64,000 nucleotides of DNA from Sediminibacterium sp. FEMGT703S. GTDB lineage: Bacteria > Bacteroidota > Bacteroidia > Chitinophagales > Chitinophagaceae. The translations under genes and the position numbers were made by a program. The notes under the pieces were generated by a model that ran no database searches, was not told the DNA's origin, and saw nothing but the letters and a program-made list of their open reading frames with translations. Where the stretch lies: contig PGCO01000003.1 of assembly GCA_002786355.1 (NCBI GenBank), positions 186,001 through 250,000 of the forward strand. Reading direction: 5' to 3'. How positions within the stretch are numbered: the stretch's first letter is position 1; every line of letters begins with the position of its first letter. This document shows, piece after piece, positions 30,401 through 38,490 of this stretch.

Positions 30401-30608
30401 ATTAGGTTATGCATTTGGCAAAGTGGGCAACTTATTCAACAACTTAACTGTAACGCTAACAGGAAGAAACTTAATATCATGGGACAACTACAGAGGATAC
30501 GATCCTGAAACCAACGCTACCGGACAAAGCAGTTTGTTCAGAGGGGTTGACTTTGGTAACGTACCTATTCCGAAGACTTTCCAATTCGGTGTTGTAGCAA
30601 ATTTCTAA
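27471..30608 (+). CDS. SusC/RagA family TonB-linked outer-membrane receptor
   Basis: A 1045-residue receptor with a signal peptide (to about residue 36, GLQAQ), a carboxypeptidase-regulatory-like domain (TIKGKVTDSKGLPVPGA, about 37-120), the TonB box-like DEVVVTGT, a plug with GSPNAIASLQGKVPGA, and a long barrel ending in GVVANF. It pairs with the SusD-like lipoprotein 19 bp downstream to form a substrate-capture complex. No glycoside hydrolase or polysaccharide lyase lies nearby, so the cargo may not be a glycan. Codon usage is strongly biased, as expected for an abundant protein. Confidence 0.93.
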   Translation: MNVNNGKANVLSKLCFLLFGMALTIGLQAQTTIKGKVTDSKGLPVPGASITIKNSGAGTASAVDGTYQFIVNLKQGKYDVVISSVGFRSAEKNLTITATTGSFSFDAALREDATGLDEVVVTGTSQGTTKKQLGNFIGTVKGSQINNAGSPNAIASLQGKVPGAQITQNSGDPAGGMSVKLRGVSSISGSSDPLYIIDGVILNNSNARVTNAMSDYDGSGAVGQNRMVDINPNDIDRIEVLNGAAAAAIYGSRANAGVVQIFTKRGSTGAPKITFSSKVNTNSLRKRLVFNNAPTKFGGPTDGPGALTQDILTPAITTTSPVTRYDYQDDIFRTGMGTDNNVSITGGQDKMRYFASLNYNTNQGIIRGTDNTRFGFRLNLDNKVNNWFSWNAGINYTNNATNELPDGNSFFSPINSMTIIGNFHNIRARDVNGNLQAVGERGRVNPLTIINDIKQRNVTNRTVSNVGFKLFPVKGLVIDYTAGLDNIAQNGTTFIPPYPYNASPGFYGGGATLDPTLNGYASAASFNSTFFNHDLNFTYTTQLTNKLSSVTQFGYSEQYEKAQFILAQSRGLLPGISTATGGSTLLPNSDGRSERSIRGFFLQQNFKFNNQLFVTVAGRIDGSSVFDKNNRNFFYPKVSGNYIISETEFFKNSSLAKTVDVFKIRAAYGESGNLTGIGAYDRFNIYNISPFLGRTSLTSPSATISSDLKPERQKELEIGTDIALLGNRLQITVNYYNKKVTDLLVPNITNAPSSGFPTATKNVGSLSNRGFEIMVTAVPIKNKNFSWEITGNFNKNRNRIENLGVPFITFAAPTGAVFALIPGYDAPVFYSTFFARNANGTEVKNAAGIPVTARGPIANGQPFGTPTLDPATGLPFTTGPNSTILRSVLGSPNPTYTATLINSFTYKKWTFGFQLDRVAGVEVFNADFRTRQGVGNGSELAQREHKGELPRGYISGTYGIEEWRVDDGSFTKLRELSLGYAFGKVGNLFNNLTVTLTGRNLISWDNYRGYDPETNATGQSSLFRGVDFGNVPIPKTFQFGVVANF

Positions 30609-30627
30609 ACCCATCAAACTAGTTAAC

Positions 30628-31935
30628 ATGAAAAAATTATTATTGATTATTTTATCCGGAGTAAGTTTGGTTGGATGCAAGCAAGACTTTACCAACCCCG
30701 GAGCAATTGGCGATACAGATGCATTTTCTACGCCAAGAGGATTAGCAGGTGTTGCTGTTGGATTACAAAACGTTTACAGCAACGGAAGACTTAGCCCTGT
30801 ATACAACGGCATTACAGCAGCAGGAGCGTTAACCAATGAATTTAGGTTGATGAATGCTGGTAACGTTGATGAATTTCAACTGTTCACAGGTGGAGCAGTT
30901 GTAGATAATTTAAATGGCATTGTAGGCAATATGTGGACTTGGAATAACAAGATCATTTATGATGCAGACAATGTAATTAATGGTGCTAATAAATTAGGAG
31001 ATAAAGCTTATGCATCTGGCTTAATTGCTTATGCAAGTATTTTTAAAGCAATGGCAATAGGTAATTTATCTATGTTCTTTGAACAAATTCCTGCTGCTCC
31101 TGGAACAATTACAACACCAGCAACCTTCCAAAGCAGAGCAGATGGATTTAGAAGAGCAGTTACTACATTACGTGCAGCACAAACTGCATTAGGAGCTAAT
31201 GCCCCTAGCGCAGCGTTTTTTGCTAACGTTCCTACTAGCGTGAATACTGCATTCTTTAACAATACCATCAATGCCTTAATTGCCCGCTACAGTTTATTTG
31301 CAGGAGATTTTGCAGCTGCAATTACCGCAGCAAATGCAGTAGACCTAAATTATACTGGTGCGGTTTTAGGATACGATGCCATTGTAACCAACCCTATATT
31401 TACTACTGCAACTGCAACCAATAACGTGTTTCAAATTCAGGATTCAACATTAGGTTTACCTACTGCTTTAGCACCAGATTTGAACGATCAGCGTATACCT
31501 TTTTACACAGCAATCAATGCTACTATTCTACCACGCCATAGAATCAGAGGATTCTTTAACGCACCAACACAAGCAATCCCTGTATACTTACCAGACGAAA
31601 TGCGTTTGATTAGAGCAGAGTGTTTTGTAAGACAATCAGCACCTAATTTAACAGCAGCTGTTGCTGAAATTGACGCGGTAAGAACCCAGTTACCTAGTGC
31701 CGATCCATTTGGCGTTGGTGGAGGATTAACTGCTTATAGCGGACCAGTAACTACTGCAGCATTAATTGATGAGATTTATCGTCAACGTTGCATAGAATTA
31801 TGTATGAGCGGAATGAGATTAGAAGACAACAGAAGATTAGGCCGTCCTGCAGGAGAAAGAAGAAGAACATTCTTCCCTTATCCTAGCAGAGAACGAGATA
31901 ACAACCCAAATACACCGGCAGATCCTGCCAATTAA
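30628..31935 (+). CDS. SusD/RagB family surface lipoprotein
   Basis: A 435-residue lipoprotein (lipobox LVGC near residue 17) with the SusD C-terminal signature EIYRQRCIELCMSGMRLEDNRRLGR. It lids the SusC receptor next to it and helps bind the substrate outside the cell. It is shorter than many SusD proteins, and the central Ala/Asn-rich helices (TPR-like) are present. A strong terminator closes the pair. Confidence 0.9.
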   Translation: MKKLLLIILSGVSLVGCKQDFTNPGAIGDTDAFSTPRGLAGVAVGLQNVYSNGRLSPVYNGITAAGALTNEFRLMNAGNVDEFQLFTGGAVVDNLNGIVGNMWTWNNKIIYDADNVINGANKLGDKAYASGLIAYASIFKAMAIGNLSMFFEQIPAAPGTITTPATFQSRADGFRRAVTTLRAAQTALGANAPSAAFFANVPTSVNTAFFNNTINALIARYSLFAGDFAAAITAANAVDLNYTGAVLGYDAIVTNPIFTTATATNNVFQIQDSTLGLPTALAPDLNDQRIPFYTAINATILPRHRIRGFFNAPTQAIPVYLPDEMRLIRAECFVRQSAPNLTAAVAEIDAVRTQLPSADPFGVGGGLTAYSGPVTTAALIDEIYRQRCIELCMSGMRLEDNRRLGRPAGERRRTFFPYPSRERDNNPNTPADPAN

Positions 31936-31964
31936 TAAGTTGTTTCCCCAATAGTTATGTAACC

Positions 31965-32003
31965 AAAAAAAGCCCCGATCGATTTATCGATTCGGGGTTT
32001 TTT
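31965..32003 (+). terminator. Terminator after the SusD gene
   Basis: A stem built on CCCCGATCGAT/ATCGATTCGGGG (one unpaired base) with A-run before and T-run after; it could serve the convergent SRPBCC gene as well. Confidence 0.88.
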
Positions 32004-32018
32004 AATTTATACAATTAA

Positions 32019-32510
32019 TTATTTTTCGAGATTTTTTTTAAGGGATTGTAAGTTCTGCTCCATCATTGTCCCCATAATTTTGTCGTTCATCATAGAAGAA
32101 AAACGTTCCCAAGGATACCATCCAATTTGCTGCACAAATTGCCATTGTACTACCACAAATGCTTGACCAGTATTGCCTCCAATTAAACGAATCGTACTTA
32201 ACTGTTGTTGGCCATTTAAACTAGTCCAGGTAGACACAACAGTGGAGTCTGTGATTTGGGTAATTTGAACCAAAGAGTTGCCTAGTTTGGCCTTACTTGC
32301 AGATTCTATTGAAACAGATGCATCATTCATTCCATTTACCCAAACTGGCCACTGCCGAATATCAATTATTTTACTTTTAATAGAATCCTTTGGGGCTTTT
32401 ATATCCACTGCTCTTGAAACCAACACTGTAGAAGGAAACAACAAACCAATTAAAGTAATAATTACGCCCAATACCAATACACTGATAACTCCCAGCTTGA
32501 TTAACTTCAT
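32019..32510 (-). CDS. Small SRPBCC-fold protein with N-terminal membrane helix
   Basis: A 163-residue protein. The ATG at 32508-32510 opens a membrane helix (MKLIKLGVISVLVLG...) and is preferred to the upstream start, which lies inside the permease gene. The rest matches the SRPBCC/polyketide-cyclase-like pattern: SRAVDIKAPKDSIK, a WPVWVNGM turn, and a C-terminal helix with WERFSSMM. The ligand is unknown. It follows the permease gene by one base, so it is probably the last gene of the sppA operon. Confidence 0.72.
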   Translation of the reverse strand: MKLIKLGVISVLVLGVIITLIGLLFPSTVLVSRAVDIKAPKDSIKSKIIDIRQWPVWVNGMNDASVSIESASKAKLGNSLVQITQITDSTVVSTWTSLNGQQQLSTIRLIGGNTGQAFVVVQWQFVQQIGWYPWERFSSMMNDKIMGTMMEQNLQSLKKNLEK

Positions 32511-32511
32511 A

Positions 32512-33618
32512 CTATTCCCATTTAAAGGTTTTAAACGCAACAATGTAAACAACTACAATCCAAATACCCAACACCCCTAATTCAAAACTACAATCCTTTA
32601 AACCAGCACCTTCAAAAGCAATATTACGCATCGCATTATTGAAATGCGTTAAAGGCAACATGCGAGAAATGGGTTGCAACCAAGTTGGAAAATTATCGAT
32701 AGAAAAGAAAGTACCCGCTAATAAAAACTGAGGCAAAGTAATCAAGTTAGCAAAAGGAGGAATGGTACTTTCACTTTTAGCTACACTACTTACAATAAAA
32801 CCAAAGCCCATAAATAAAATCAAGGCAATAAAACTAAGCACCATGATTTCGGCAAACGTAACAAGGCCATTGACTAAAGTAAAATTAAACGCATAATGCC
32901 CTACCAAAATAATGATAACTGCAGTAATCATTTGAAAAATAACCCTACTCAATGCTTCGCCTAAAACAATATAAGAACGTTTAATAGGCGTTGCATAAAA
33001 GCGCTTCAGGACCAATTGTTGTCTTAAATTAAAAAACAAAAAAGCAACCCCAAATACACCCGCACTTAATAAAGAGAACCCTAATTGACCAGGTAAAATG
33101 AAATCAATGGTTCTATATACCCTACCCGGGATTTTCTTAACATCCTTACTAACAGTAGCAATCGTAGGGGTTGATGGGAACCGCTGCTGGTTGATTCCAC
33201 TAATCAGTGCATTTAGAATAGATTGAAGCACTTGAACATTCTGCGGATTGGCGGCTTCAGAACTGGTTAACTGAATACTATAAGGCACAGCAGCATTGGG
33301 CTGCGCAACAATATTGATTAATGCGGCAATTCGCCCTTTTTCTAAATCTTCTTGTAAAGGAGCTCCTTTTTTAGTAACCACTTTAATACCCGGAATAGAT
33401 TTCAAACTTTGATAAATAGGATTCAGGGTATCCGTTTGTTCTGCAAAGGCAATATTTACACTCACTCTTCCTCCACTTCCAATAAACCCAAACACCAAAA
33501 TAAAAATCATGGGAAAAGCAATACTAAAAATTACCGCAGAAGGACTCCTGAAAATAGACCTTAAACTCCCTTTAGTAATGGCCATCATGGCCTGCAATTG
33601 GCTATACGGTTTACTCAT
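32512..33618 (-). CDS. ABC-2 type transporter permease
   Basis: A 368-residue permease with one N-terminal helix, a large periplasmic domain and about five C-terminal helices (the LPGQLGFSLL and GTFFSIDNFPTWLQPISRMLP segments are family-typical). The ATG at 33616-33618 is chosen over the upstream TTG, which falls only 3 bp after sppA. No ATP-binding partner is encoded next to it, so the ATPase must lie elsewhere or be shared. It likely exports a lipid, drug or peptide. Confidence 0.8.
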   Translation of the reverse strand: MSKPYSQLQAMMAITKGSLRSIFRSPSAVIFSIAFPMIFILVFGFIGSGGRVSVNIAFAEQTDTLNPIYQSLKSIPGIKVVTKKGAPLQEDLEKGRIAALINIVAQPNAAVPYSIQLTSSEAANPQNVQVLQSILNALISGINQQRFPSTPTIATVSKDVKKIPGRVYRTIDFILPGQLGFSLLSAGVFGVAFLFFNLRQQLVLKRFYATPIKRSYIVLGEALSRVIFQMITAVIIILVGHYAFNFTLVNGLVTFAEIMVLSFIALILFMGFGFIVSSVAKSESTIPPFANLITLPQFLLAGTFFSIDNFPTWLQPISRMLPLTHFNNAMRNIAFEGAGLKDCSFELGVLGIWIVVVYIVAFKTFKWE

Positions 33619-33638
33619 CCTATTTATTTTGGGCAAAT

Positions 33639-35399
33639 CTATTGTATATTAACCATAAAGGGAATCCTTGCCTGAGGAACACCCACCATTTGCTTCACTT
33701 GTTTTAATTCTCCTAATACTTGTAAAACAGTAGGATCGATCTGTTCTTTCAATAGTTGAGTAGAAACAGACTTTTTATACCCTCCCATTAATTCCTCTAT
33801 AAAAGATTTTTTCTCGGGATATTCTTTCAATTTAATCTCAGACCTTTTAATATCCGCCATACGTGCTGCGCAATCAATGGCATCTTGTAAACCACCTACA
33901 CGATCGGTTAAGCCAATCTTTTTAGCACTGGTACCTGTCCAAACACGACCTTGCGCAATACTATCCACAGCAGCAAGGCCTAATTTTCTACCATCGGCAA
34001 CCCTAGATAAAAAAGTAGCATAAATACTATCAACAGCAGATTGAAAATACCTTTTCTCATTGTCATTTAAAGGCTTACTCACATCGCCCATATCTGCATA
34101 AGGTGCAGTTTTAACCCCGTCAAAAGTGACCCCAATTTTATTCTTAAAAAAGGATTGCATATTGGGTACAACACTAAAAACTCCAATAGAACCAGTAATG
34201 GTATTGGCATTGGCAAAAACAGAATCCGCATTACAGGCAATATAATATCCGCCAGAAGCAGCCATATCGCCCATACTAACCACCACAGGCTTCTCTTTTC
34301 TGATTAAAGAAATTTCTCTCCAAATTACTTCGCTGGCTAAAGAACTTCCCCCGCCAGAATTAATTCGAAATACAACCGCTTTAATAGATTTATCTAAGCG
34401 AATTTTACGCAGTATATTTTTATAACTATCACTCCCAATCATTTCATCATCACCTTGACCAGAAACAATATCTCCATTCGCAAAAACCAATGCGATTTTT
34501 TCGCTACCACTCGAAGCATAATCAGCAGATTGCGCATAATCTGAAAGACTAACAAAGTTGATTTTGGTTTTAATTTCCTGTCTTAATTTCTTGCTGATAC
34601 TTGCTTTAATTTGATCATCATATTTTAAATCGTCTACCAACCCATATCGTTTGGCATCGTGCGCCGTTTGCACCAAACCCTTTACAGCCAAGCTTCTCAA
34701 AACAGCAGTATCTTGATTTCTAGACATTGCAGCAGCTTGTAAAAAATGGGTATATAAATCGCCCAACCAAACACCAGTTTGTAATTTATTGGCATCGGTC
34801 ATTTTGGTTTCACGGAGTGGTTCGGTAGCACTCTTGAATTTACCTGCATAAAAAATTTGTGGTTGAATTTCCAACTTATCTAACATGCCTTTTAGAAAAA
34901 ACAAATTGGTAGAAAATCCACTCCAATCTACCCCACCCTGAGGATTACAATACAATTCGTTGGCAGCACTACCAATATAATATCCTTTCTGCGAAATCAC
35001 TTCCCCATGGGCAACTACAAATTTTCCGCTATTTTTAAAATCAACCACTGCTTTTCTAAGTTCTTCACTTGCTGCAAAACCATTGGCGTTATCGGCACAA
35101 AGAATATACAATCCCTTCACAGCAGAATCCCTCTGGGCATATTTCAATAATTGCGTAACCTGAAACAAAGACGGGGATTCTTCCTCTCCATTGTTAACTA
35201 AAGCAGCAAAAGGATCTTCTTTAAATTGTTCCTTAAACGGAACTGAAAGGTCTAAAACCAAAACTGCTTTAGATCCAATAATGGGTTTATCGGAAGAAGC
35301 TGCACTAGTAGCAATACCAATTAAAACGAATACGCCAATAAGCGTGAAAAGCACCAATGCAATAAACGTTGCGAATACAATTTTTAAAAATCCTCTCAT
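33639..35399 (-). CDS. sppA: Signal peptide peptidase SppA, 67K type
   Basis: A 586-residue inner-membrane protease that degrades cleaved signal peptides. It begins with a single membrane anchor (about 7-30). Two tandem S49 domains follow. The catalytic serine is in GDMAASGGYYIA in the C-terminal half and the base lysine in EPLRETKMTD in the N-terminal half, giving the Ser-Lys dyad across domains as known for E. coli SppA. Length is normal for the long form. It is the first gene of the leftward operon with the permease and the SRPBCC gene. Confidence 0.93.
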   Translation of the reverse strand: MRGFLKIVFATFIALVLFTLIGVFVLIGIATSAASSDKPIIGSKAVLVLDLSVPFKEQFKEDPFAALVNNGEEESPSLFQVTQLLKYAQRDSAVKGLYILCADNANGFAASEELRKAVVDFKNSGKFVVAHGEVISQKGYYIGSAANELYCNPQGGVDWSGFSTNLFFLKGMLDKLEIQPQIFYAGKFKSATEPLRETKMTDANKLQTGVWLGDLYTHFLQAAAMSRNQDTAVLRSLAVKGLVQTAHDAKRYGLVDDLKYDDQIKASISKKLRQEIKTKINFVSLSDYAQSADYASSGSEKIALVFANGDIVSGQGDDEMIGSDSYKNILRKIRLDKSIKAVVFRINSGGGSSLASEVIWREISLIRKEKPVVVSMGDMAASGGYYIACNADSVFANANTITGSIGVFSVVPNMQSFFKNKIGVTFDGVKTAPYADMGDVSKPLNDNEKRYFQSAVDSIYATFLSRVADGRKLGLAAVDSIAQGRVWTGTSAKKIGLTDRVGGLQDAIDCAARMADIKRSEIKLKEYPEKKSFIEELMGGYKKSVSTQLLKEQIDPTVLQVLGELKQVKQMVGVPQARIPFMVNIQ

Positions 35400-35457
35400 A
35401 TTAATTGATTAACCGATTATTTATTAAAGATATTTGAAGCTTAGTATACTACCAATT

Positions 35458-35943
35458 ATGCATATAGCCTATTTATTAATCGGAAGCAACTTAGGAGACA
35501 AAGCAACCTATCTAAAAAATGCCAGTTCATATATACAACAACAATGTGGGCAAATAGTTAAACAATCTTCCTATTACGAAACAGCCCCATGGGGATTTAC
35601 CAATCAGCCAGGTTTCTTGAACCAAGCGCTAGTGGTAGAAACAGAACTGGACCCCGCGGAACTCATGCAGCAATTATTGGCCATAGAAACAGCTATGGGA
35701 CGCACCAGAACCGTCAAAATGGGACCACGCATCATAGACTTAGATATATTACAAATTGATCAAATGGTATTGGATACGCCCCTTTTGCAACTGCCGCATC
35801 CTGCCATGCATCAACGTAGATTTGCCTTGATACCTATGGCAGAAATAGCGCCAGAATTAGTGCATCCCCTTCTACAAAAAACCATGACCGAATTGTTGCA
35901 AGAATGTACCGACCAAGGGGATGTGCAAAAAAAAATGATATAA
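35458..35943 (+). CDS. folK: 2-amino-4-hydroxy-6-hydroxymethyldihydropteridine pyrophosphokinase
   Basis: A 161-residue folate-pathway enzyme that transfers pyrophosphate from ATP to hydroxymethyl-dihydropterin. The ATG at 35458 gives the family start HIAYLLIGSNLGDK; the longer TTG frame adds eight unlikely residues. The signature PRIIDLDILQ (magnesium ligands) and LPHPAMHQRRFAL are present. It is divergent from sppA and reads toward the deoxynucleoside kinase, a neighbourhood often kept in Bacteroidota. Confidence 0.95.
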   Translation: MHIAYLLIGSNLGDKATYLKNASSYIQQQCGQIVKQSSYYETAPWGFTNQPGFLNQALVVETELDPAELMQQLLAIETAMGRTRTVKMGPRIIDLDILQIDQMVLDTPLLQLPHPAMHQRRFALIPMAEIAPELVHPLLQKTMTELLQECTDQGDVQKKMI

Positions 35944-35986
35944 GGAACGCGTCAGCGATTAATTTTGACCGCTCAGCAGCAAATTC

Positions 35987-36619
35987 ATGAAGCATCAGTT
36001 TATTACGATAGAGGGGAATATTGGAGCAGGAAAAACCACGTTGGCAAATCTTTTAGCCAAGCAATTGAACGCAAGAATTATTTTAGAAGAATTTGCAGAC
36101 AATCCATTTTTGCCTAAGTTTTATGATAATCCGGGGCAATATGCATTTCCATTAGAATTGTTTTTTATGGCAGAACGCTATAAGCAATTAAAAGAATTAG
36201 TGCATACCAAAGATTTATTCCAGAGCATTACTATTTCAGATTATTTATTTACGAAGTGCTTATTATTTGCCAAGGTTAATTTACCAGAAGAAGAATTTAG
36301 GTTATATCAAAAGCTATTTGATATTATACATCAACAACTGGTATTTCCAGACATGTTAATATACTTGCATGCACCCGTTAATAAGTTGCAACAAAATATT
36401 AAAAAAAGAAATCGGCCATTTGAACAAGCCATACCAGATGAGTATTTGTTTAATATACAAGAGACTTATACCCATTATATCAAACAGCACCATATCAAAA
36501 CCATATTTATAGACGCAAGCAATGCAGACTTTATAGGCAACCCCGCACATGTGCAGGTAGTATTAGATGCATTAGAAAAAGATTTAGACCAAGGACAACA
36601 TTATTTTACCCTACCCTAG
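35987..36619 (+). CDS. Deoxynucleoside kinase
   Basis: A 210-residue kinase of the dNK/dCK family that phosphorylates salvaged deoxynucleosides. The P-loop GNIGAGKTTLA starts at about residue 10, followed by the LEEFADNPFLPKFY segment and the arginine-rich lid RNRPFEQ. Which deoxynucleoside it prefers cannot be read here. It follows folK by 43 bp and precedes an MFS gene by 9 bp, so the three may be co-transcribed. Confidence 0.9.
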   Translation: MKHQFITIEGNIGAGKTTLANLLAKQLNARIILEEFADNPFLPKFYDNPGQYAFPLELFFMAERYKQLKELVHTKDLFQSITISDYLFTKCLLFAKVNLPEEEFRLYQKLFDIIHQQLVFPDMLIYLHAPVNKLQQNIKKRNRPFEQAIPDEYLFNIQETYTHYIKQHHIKTIFIDASNADFIGNPAHVQVVLDALEKDLDQGQHYFTLP

Positions 36620-36628
36620 AAAAATCGA

Positions 36629-37879
36629 ATGCCCCCAAATACACCACAACAAAAAGAAACATTCAAGGTATTGGGGATACCCGAATTCAGGCATTTATTA
36701 ACAGGACGATTTTTATTTATTATGGGCCTAAGAATGTTGGGCACATTAACTGGATGGTGGATATACGAATTAACCAATGATCCATTTGCCATTGGATTGA
36801 TTGGACTAGCCGAAGTAATACCAGCCGTATCATTGGCATTGTACGCGGGATATATCATTGACATTAGTGAAAAAAGAAAACTCTTACTCAGAGGAATACT
36901 ATTCTATTTAAGCTGTGCCATTGCATTGCTATTATTGAGCACGCATTACTCGCTGGAGCAATTGGGAAAAAACTGGGTAGCATTTTCGATATATATCGTC
37001 ATCTTTTGTACGGGAATAATCCGAGCATTCACAGGGCCTTTATTTGGCACCATGTTGGCAGCAATAGTGCCAAGGGAACAATTACAAAGCGCTACTACTT
37101 GGAATCAAGGCATTTGGTTATCGGCATCGGTAACAGGCCATGCCATGGCGGGATTTTTAATAGCCGGCATTGGAAATACCGGCGCACTCATGATAATAGT
37201 AAGTTTTATTGCAACAGGATTCGCTTTTTTATACCGACTCAAAGCCAAGCCAGCATTGAATAAGAAAGGAGAGAAAACAGGACTAGAAAGTGTAAAAGAA
37301 GGTTTGCAATTTGTATTTAAAACCAAGGAAGTATTGGGTGCATTATCCCTAGATTTATTTGCAGTATTTTTTGGGGGAGCGGTAGCCATGGTACCTGTAT
37401 TTGCCAGAGATATTTTAGCAGTAGGCCCCATCGGGTTTGGCTGGTTGAATGCAGCCACCGATATAGGAGCCATCTGTATTATTATCCTAGCAACCATCTT
37501 CCCATTAAGAACCAATCAAGGGAAAATATTACTATGGGCCGTGGGTGGATTTGGCGCTTGCATCATAGTATTTGCGCTCTCTAAATTATTTTGGCTCTCT
37601 TTCTTTGCCCTCCTATTGAGCGGCATACTAGATGGAATTAGTGTAATCATCAGAGGAACAATTGTACAAATGAAAACACCCGATCATATGCGTGGAAGGG
37701 TCATGAGTGTAAACTCTATGTTCATCAACAGCAGCAATGAATTGGGCCAGTTTGAAAGTGGATTGGCAGCAAAAATAATGGGCGTAATACCATCGGTTGT
37801 TTTTGGGGGATCAATGACCATACTAGTGGTAGTAGCTACCTGGTTTAAAGCCCCTGCGCTTAGAAAGATGAAGTATTAG
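36629..37879 (+). CDS. MFS transporter, MFS_3/EntS-like
   Basis: A 416-residue transporter with about twelve membrane helices, resembling the EntS/MFS_3 group of exporters. Recognisable parts are the ATG-proximal RHLLTGRFLFIMGLRM, the helix 2-3 loop GYIIDISEKRKLLL and the RGRVMSVNSMF segment after helix 10. It starts 9 bp after the kinase gene. Substrate is unknown. It is convergent with the Cys-cluster gene, whose stop is 9 bp away. Confidence 0.82.
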   Translation: MPPNTPQQKETFKVLGIPEFRHLLTGRFLFIMGLRMLGTLTGWWIYELTNDPFAIGLIGLAEVIPAVSLALYAGYIIDISEKRKLLLRGILFYLSCAIALLLLSTHYSLEQLGKNWVAFSIYIVIFCTGIIRAFTGPLFGTMLAAIVPREQLQSATTWNQGIWLSASVTGHAMAGFLIAGIGNTGALMIIVSFIATGFAFLYRLKAKPALNKKGEKTGLESVKEGLQFVFKTKEVLGALSLDLFAVFFGGAVAMVPVFARDILAVGPIGFGWLNAATDIGAICIIILATIFPLRTNQGKILLWAVGGFGACIIVFALSKLFWLSFFALLLSGILDGISVIIRGTIVQMKTPDHMRGRVMSVNSMFINSSNELGQFESGLAAKIMGVIPSVVFGGSMTILVVVATWFKAPALRKMKY

Positions 37880-37887
37880 CAAAAAGC

Positions 37888-38370
37888 CTATTTCACAATT
37901 GCCATTAAATTTTCCATTACATGGTACACAGCAGGGCAAAAACTGGAATTTTTCAAAGTAATCAACGGTCGCTTCAATAAAACATCTTCATCCGTGTAAG
38001 GAAAACGAGCACAATCAGAAGGACGCTCATCATAAATACTGCAGAAATTGTCTTGGCCCAAAAAAGGACAAGGGGTAGATTTTACCACATAATCGCCATC
38101 CGAATCTAGGTTGAGGTATTGATCAATAAAAGCCGTTTCCTTCATACCCAAGTACTTACTGATTCTTTTGATATCGGGCTGTTTAAACCTAGGAGAGTAA
38201 TTCTTACAACAATTGGCGCATTCCAAGCAATTGATTTGTTCAAAAGCCTTTTCATGCAAATCGGGCAGCACTTTCAATACTTTGTTCTTATTGGCTTTTT
38301 TTAAAAACTGACCATACTTTTTTTGGTGCTCAGCAGATTTTTTCTCCCAATTAATCATTAAGTCTTCCAC
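37888..38370 (-). CDS. YkgJ-type cysteine cluster protein
   Basis: A 160-residue protein with the cluster CLECANCC near residue 50 and a second set C...C...C in CPFLGQDNFCSIYDERPSDC, the pattern of the YkgJ/CxxCxxCC family. Such proteins probably bind zinc or an iron-sulfur centre; the function is unsettled. It ends 9 bp from the convergent MFS gene and is a single gene. Confidence 0.82.
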   Translation of the reverse strand: MEDLMINWEKKSAEHQKKYGQFLKKANKNKVLKVLPDLHEKAFEQINCLECANCCKNYSPRFKQPDIKRISKYLGMKETAFIDQYLNLDSDGDYVVKSTPCPFLGQDNFCSIYDERPSDCARFPYTDEDVLLKRPLITLKNSSFCPAVYHVMENLMAIVK

Positions 38371-38463
38371 AAGTATCCATTAAACATATTAAGAAATTAA
38401 TCACAACGCAGTAAAATTATGCTATTCGCTCAACAAAGCAGTTAAATTGATGTTCTTACTTAT

Positions 38464-38471
38464 TACCTTTG
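38464..38471 (+). promoter_or_regulatory. Candidate -7 box for gcvP
   Basis: TACCTTTG matches TAnnTTTG 20 bp before the gcvP start. A TTG lies 14 bp upstream, closer than normal, so the -33 assignment is uncertain. Confidence 0.4.
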
Positions 38472-38490
38472 CGCCACAAAAAACGCCCGT

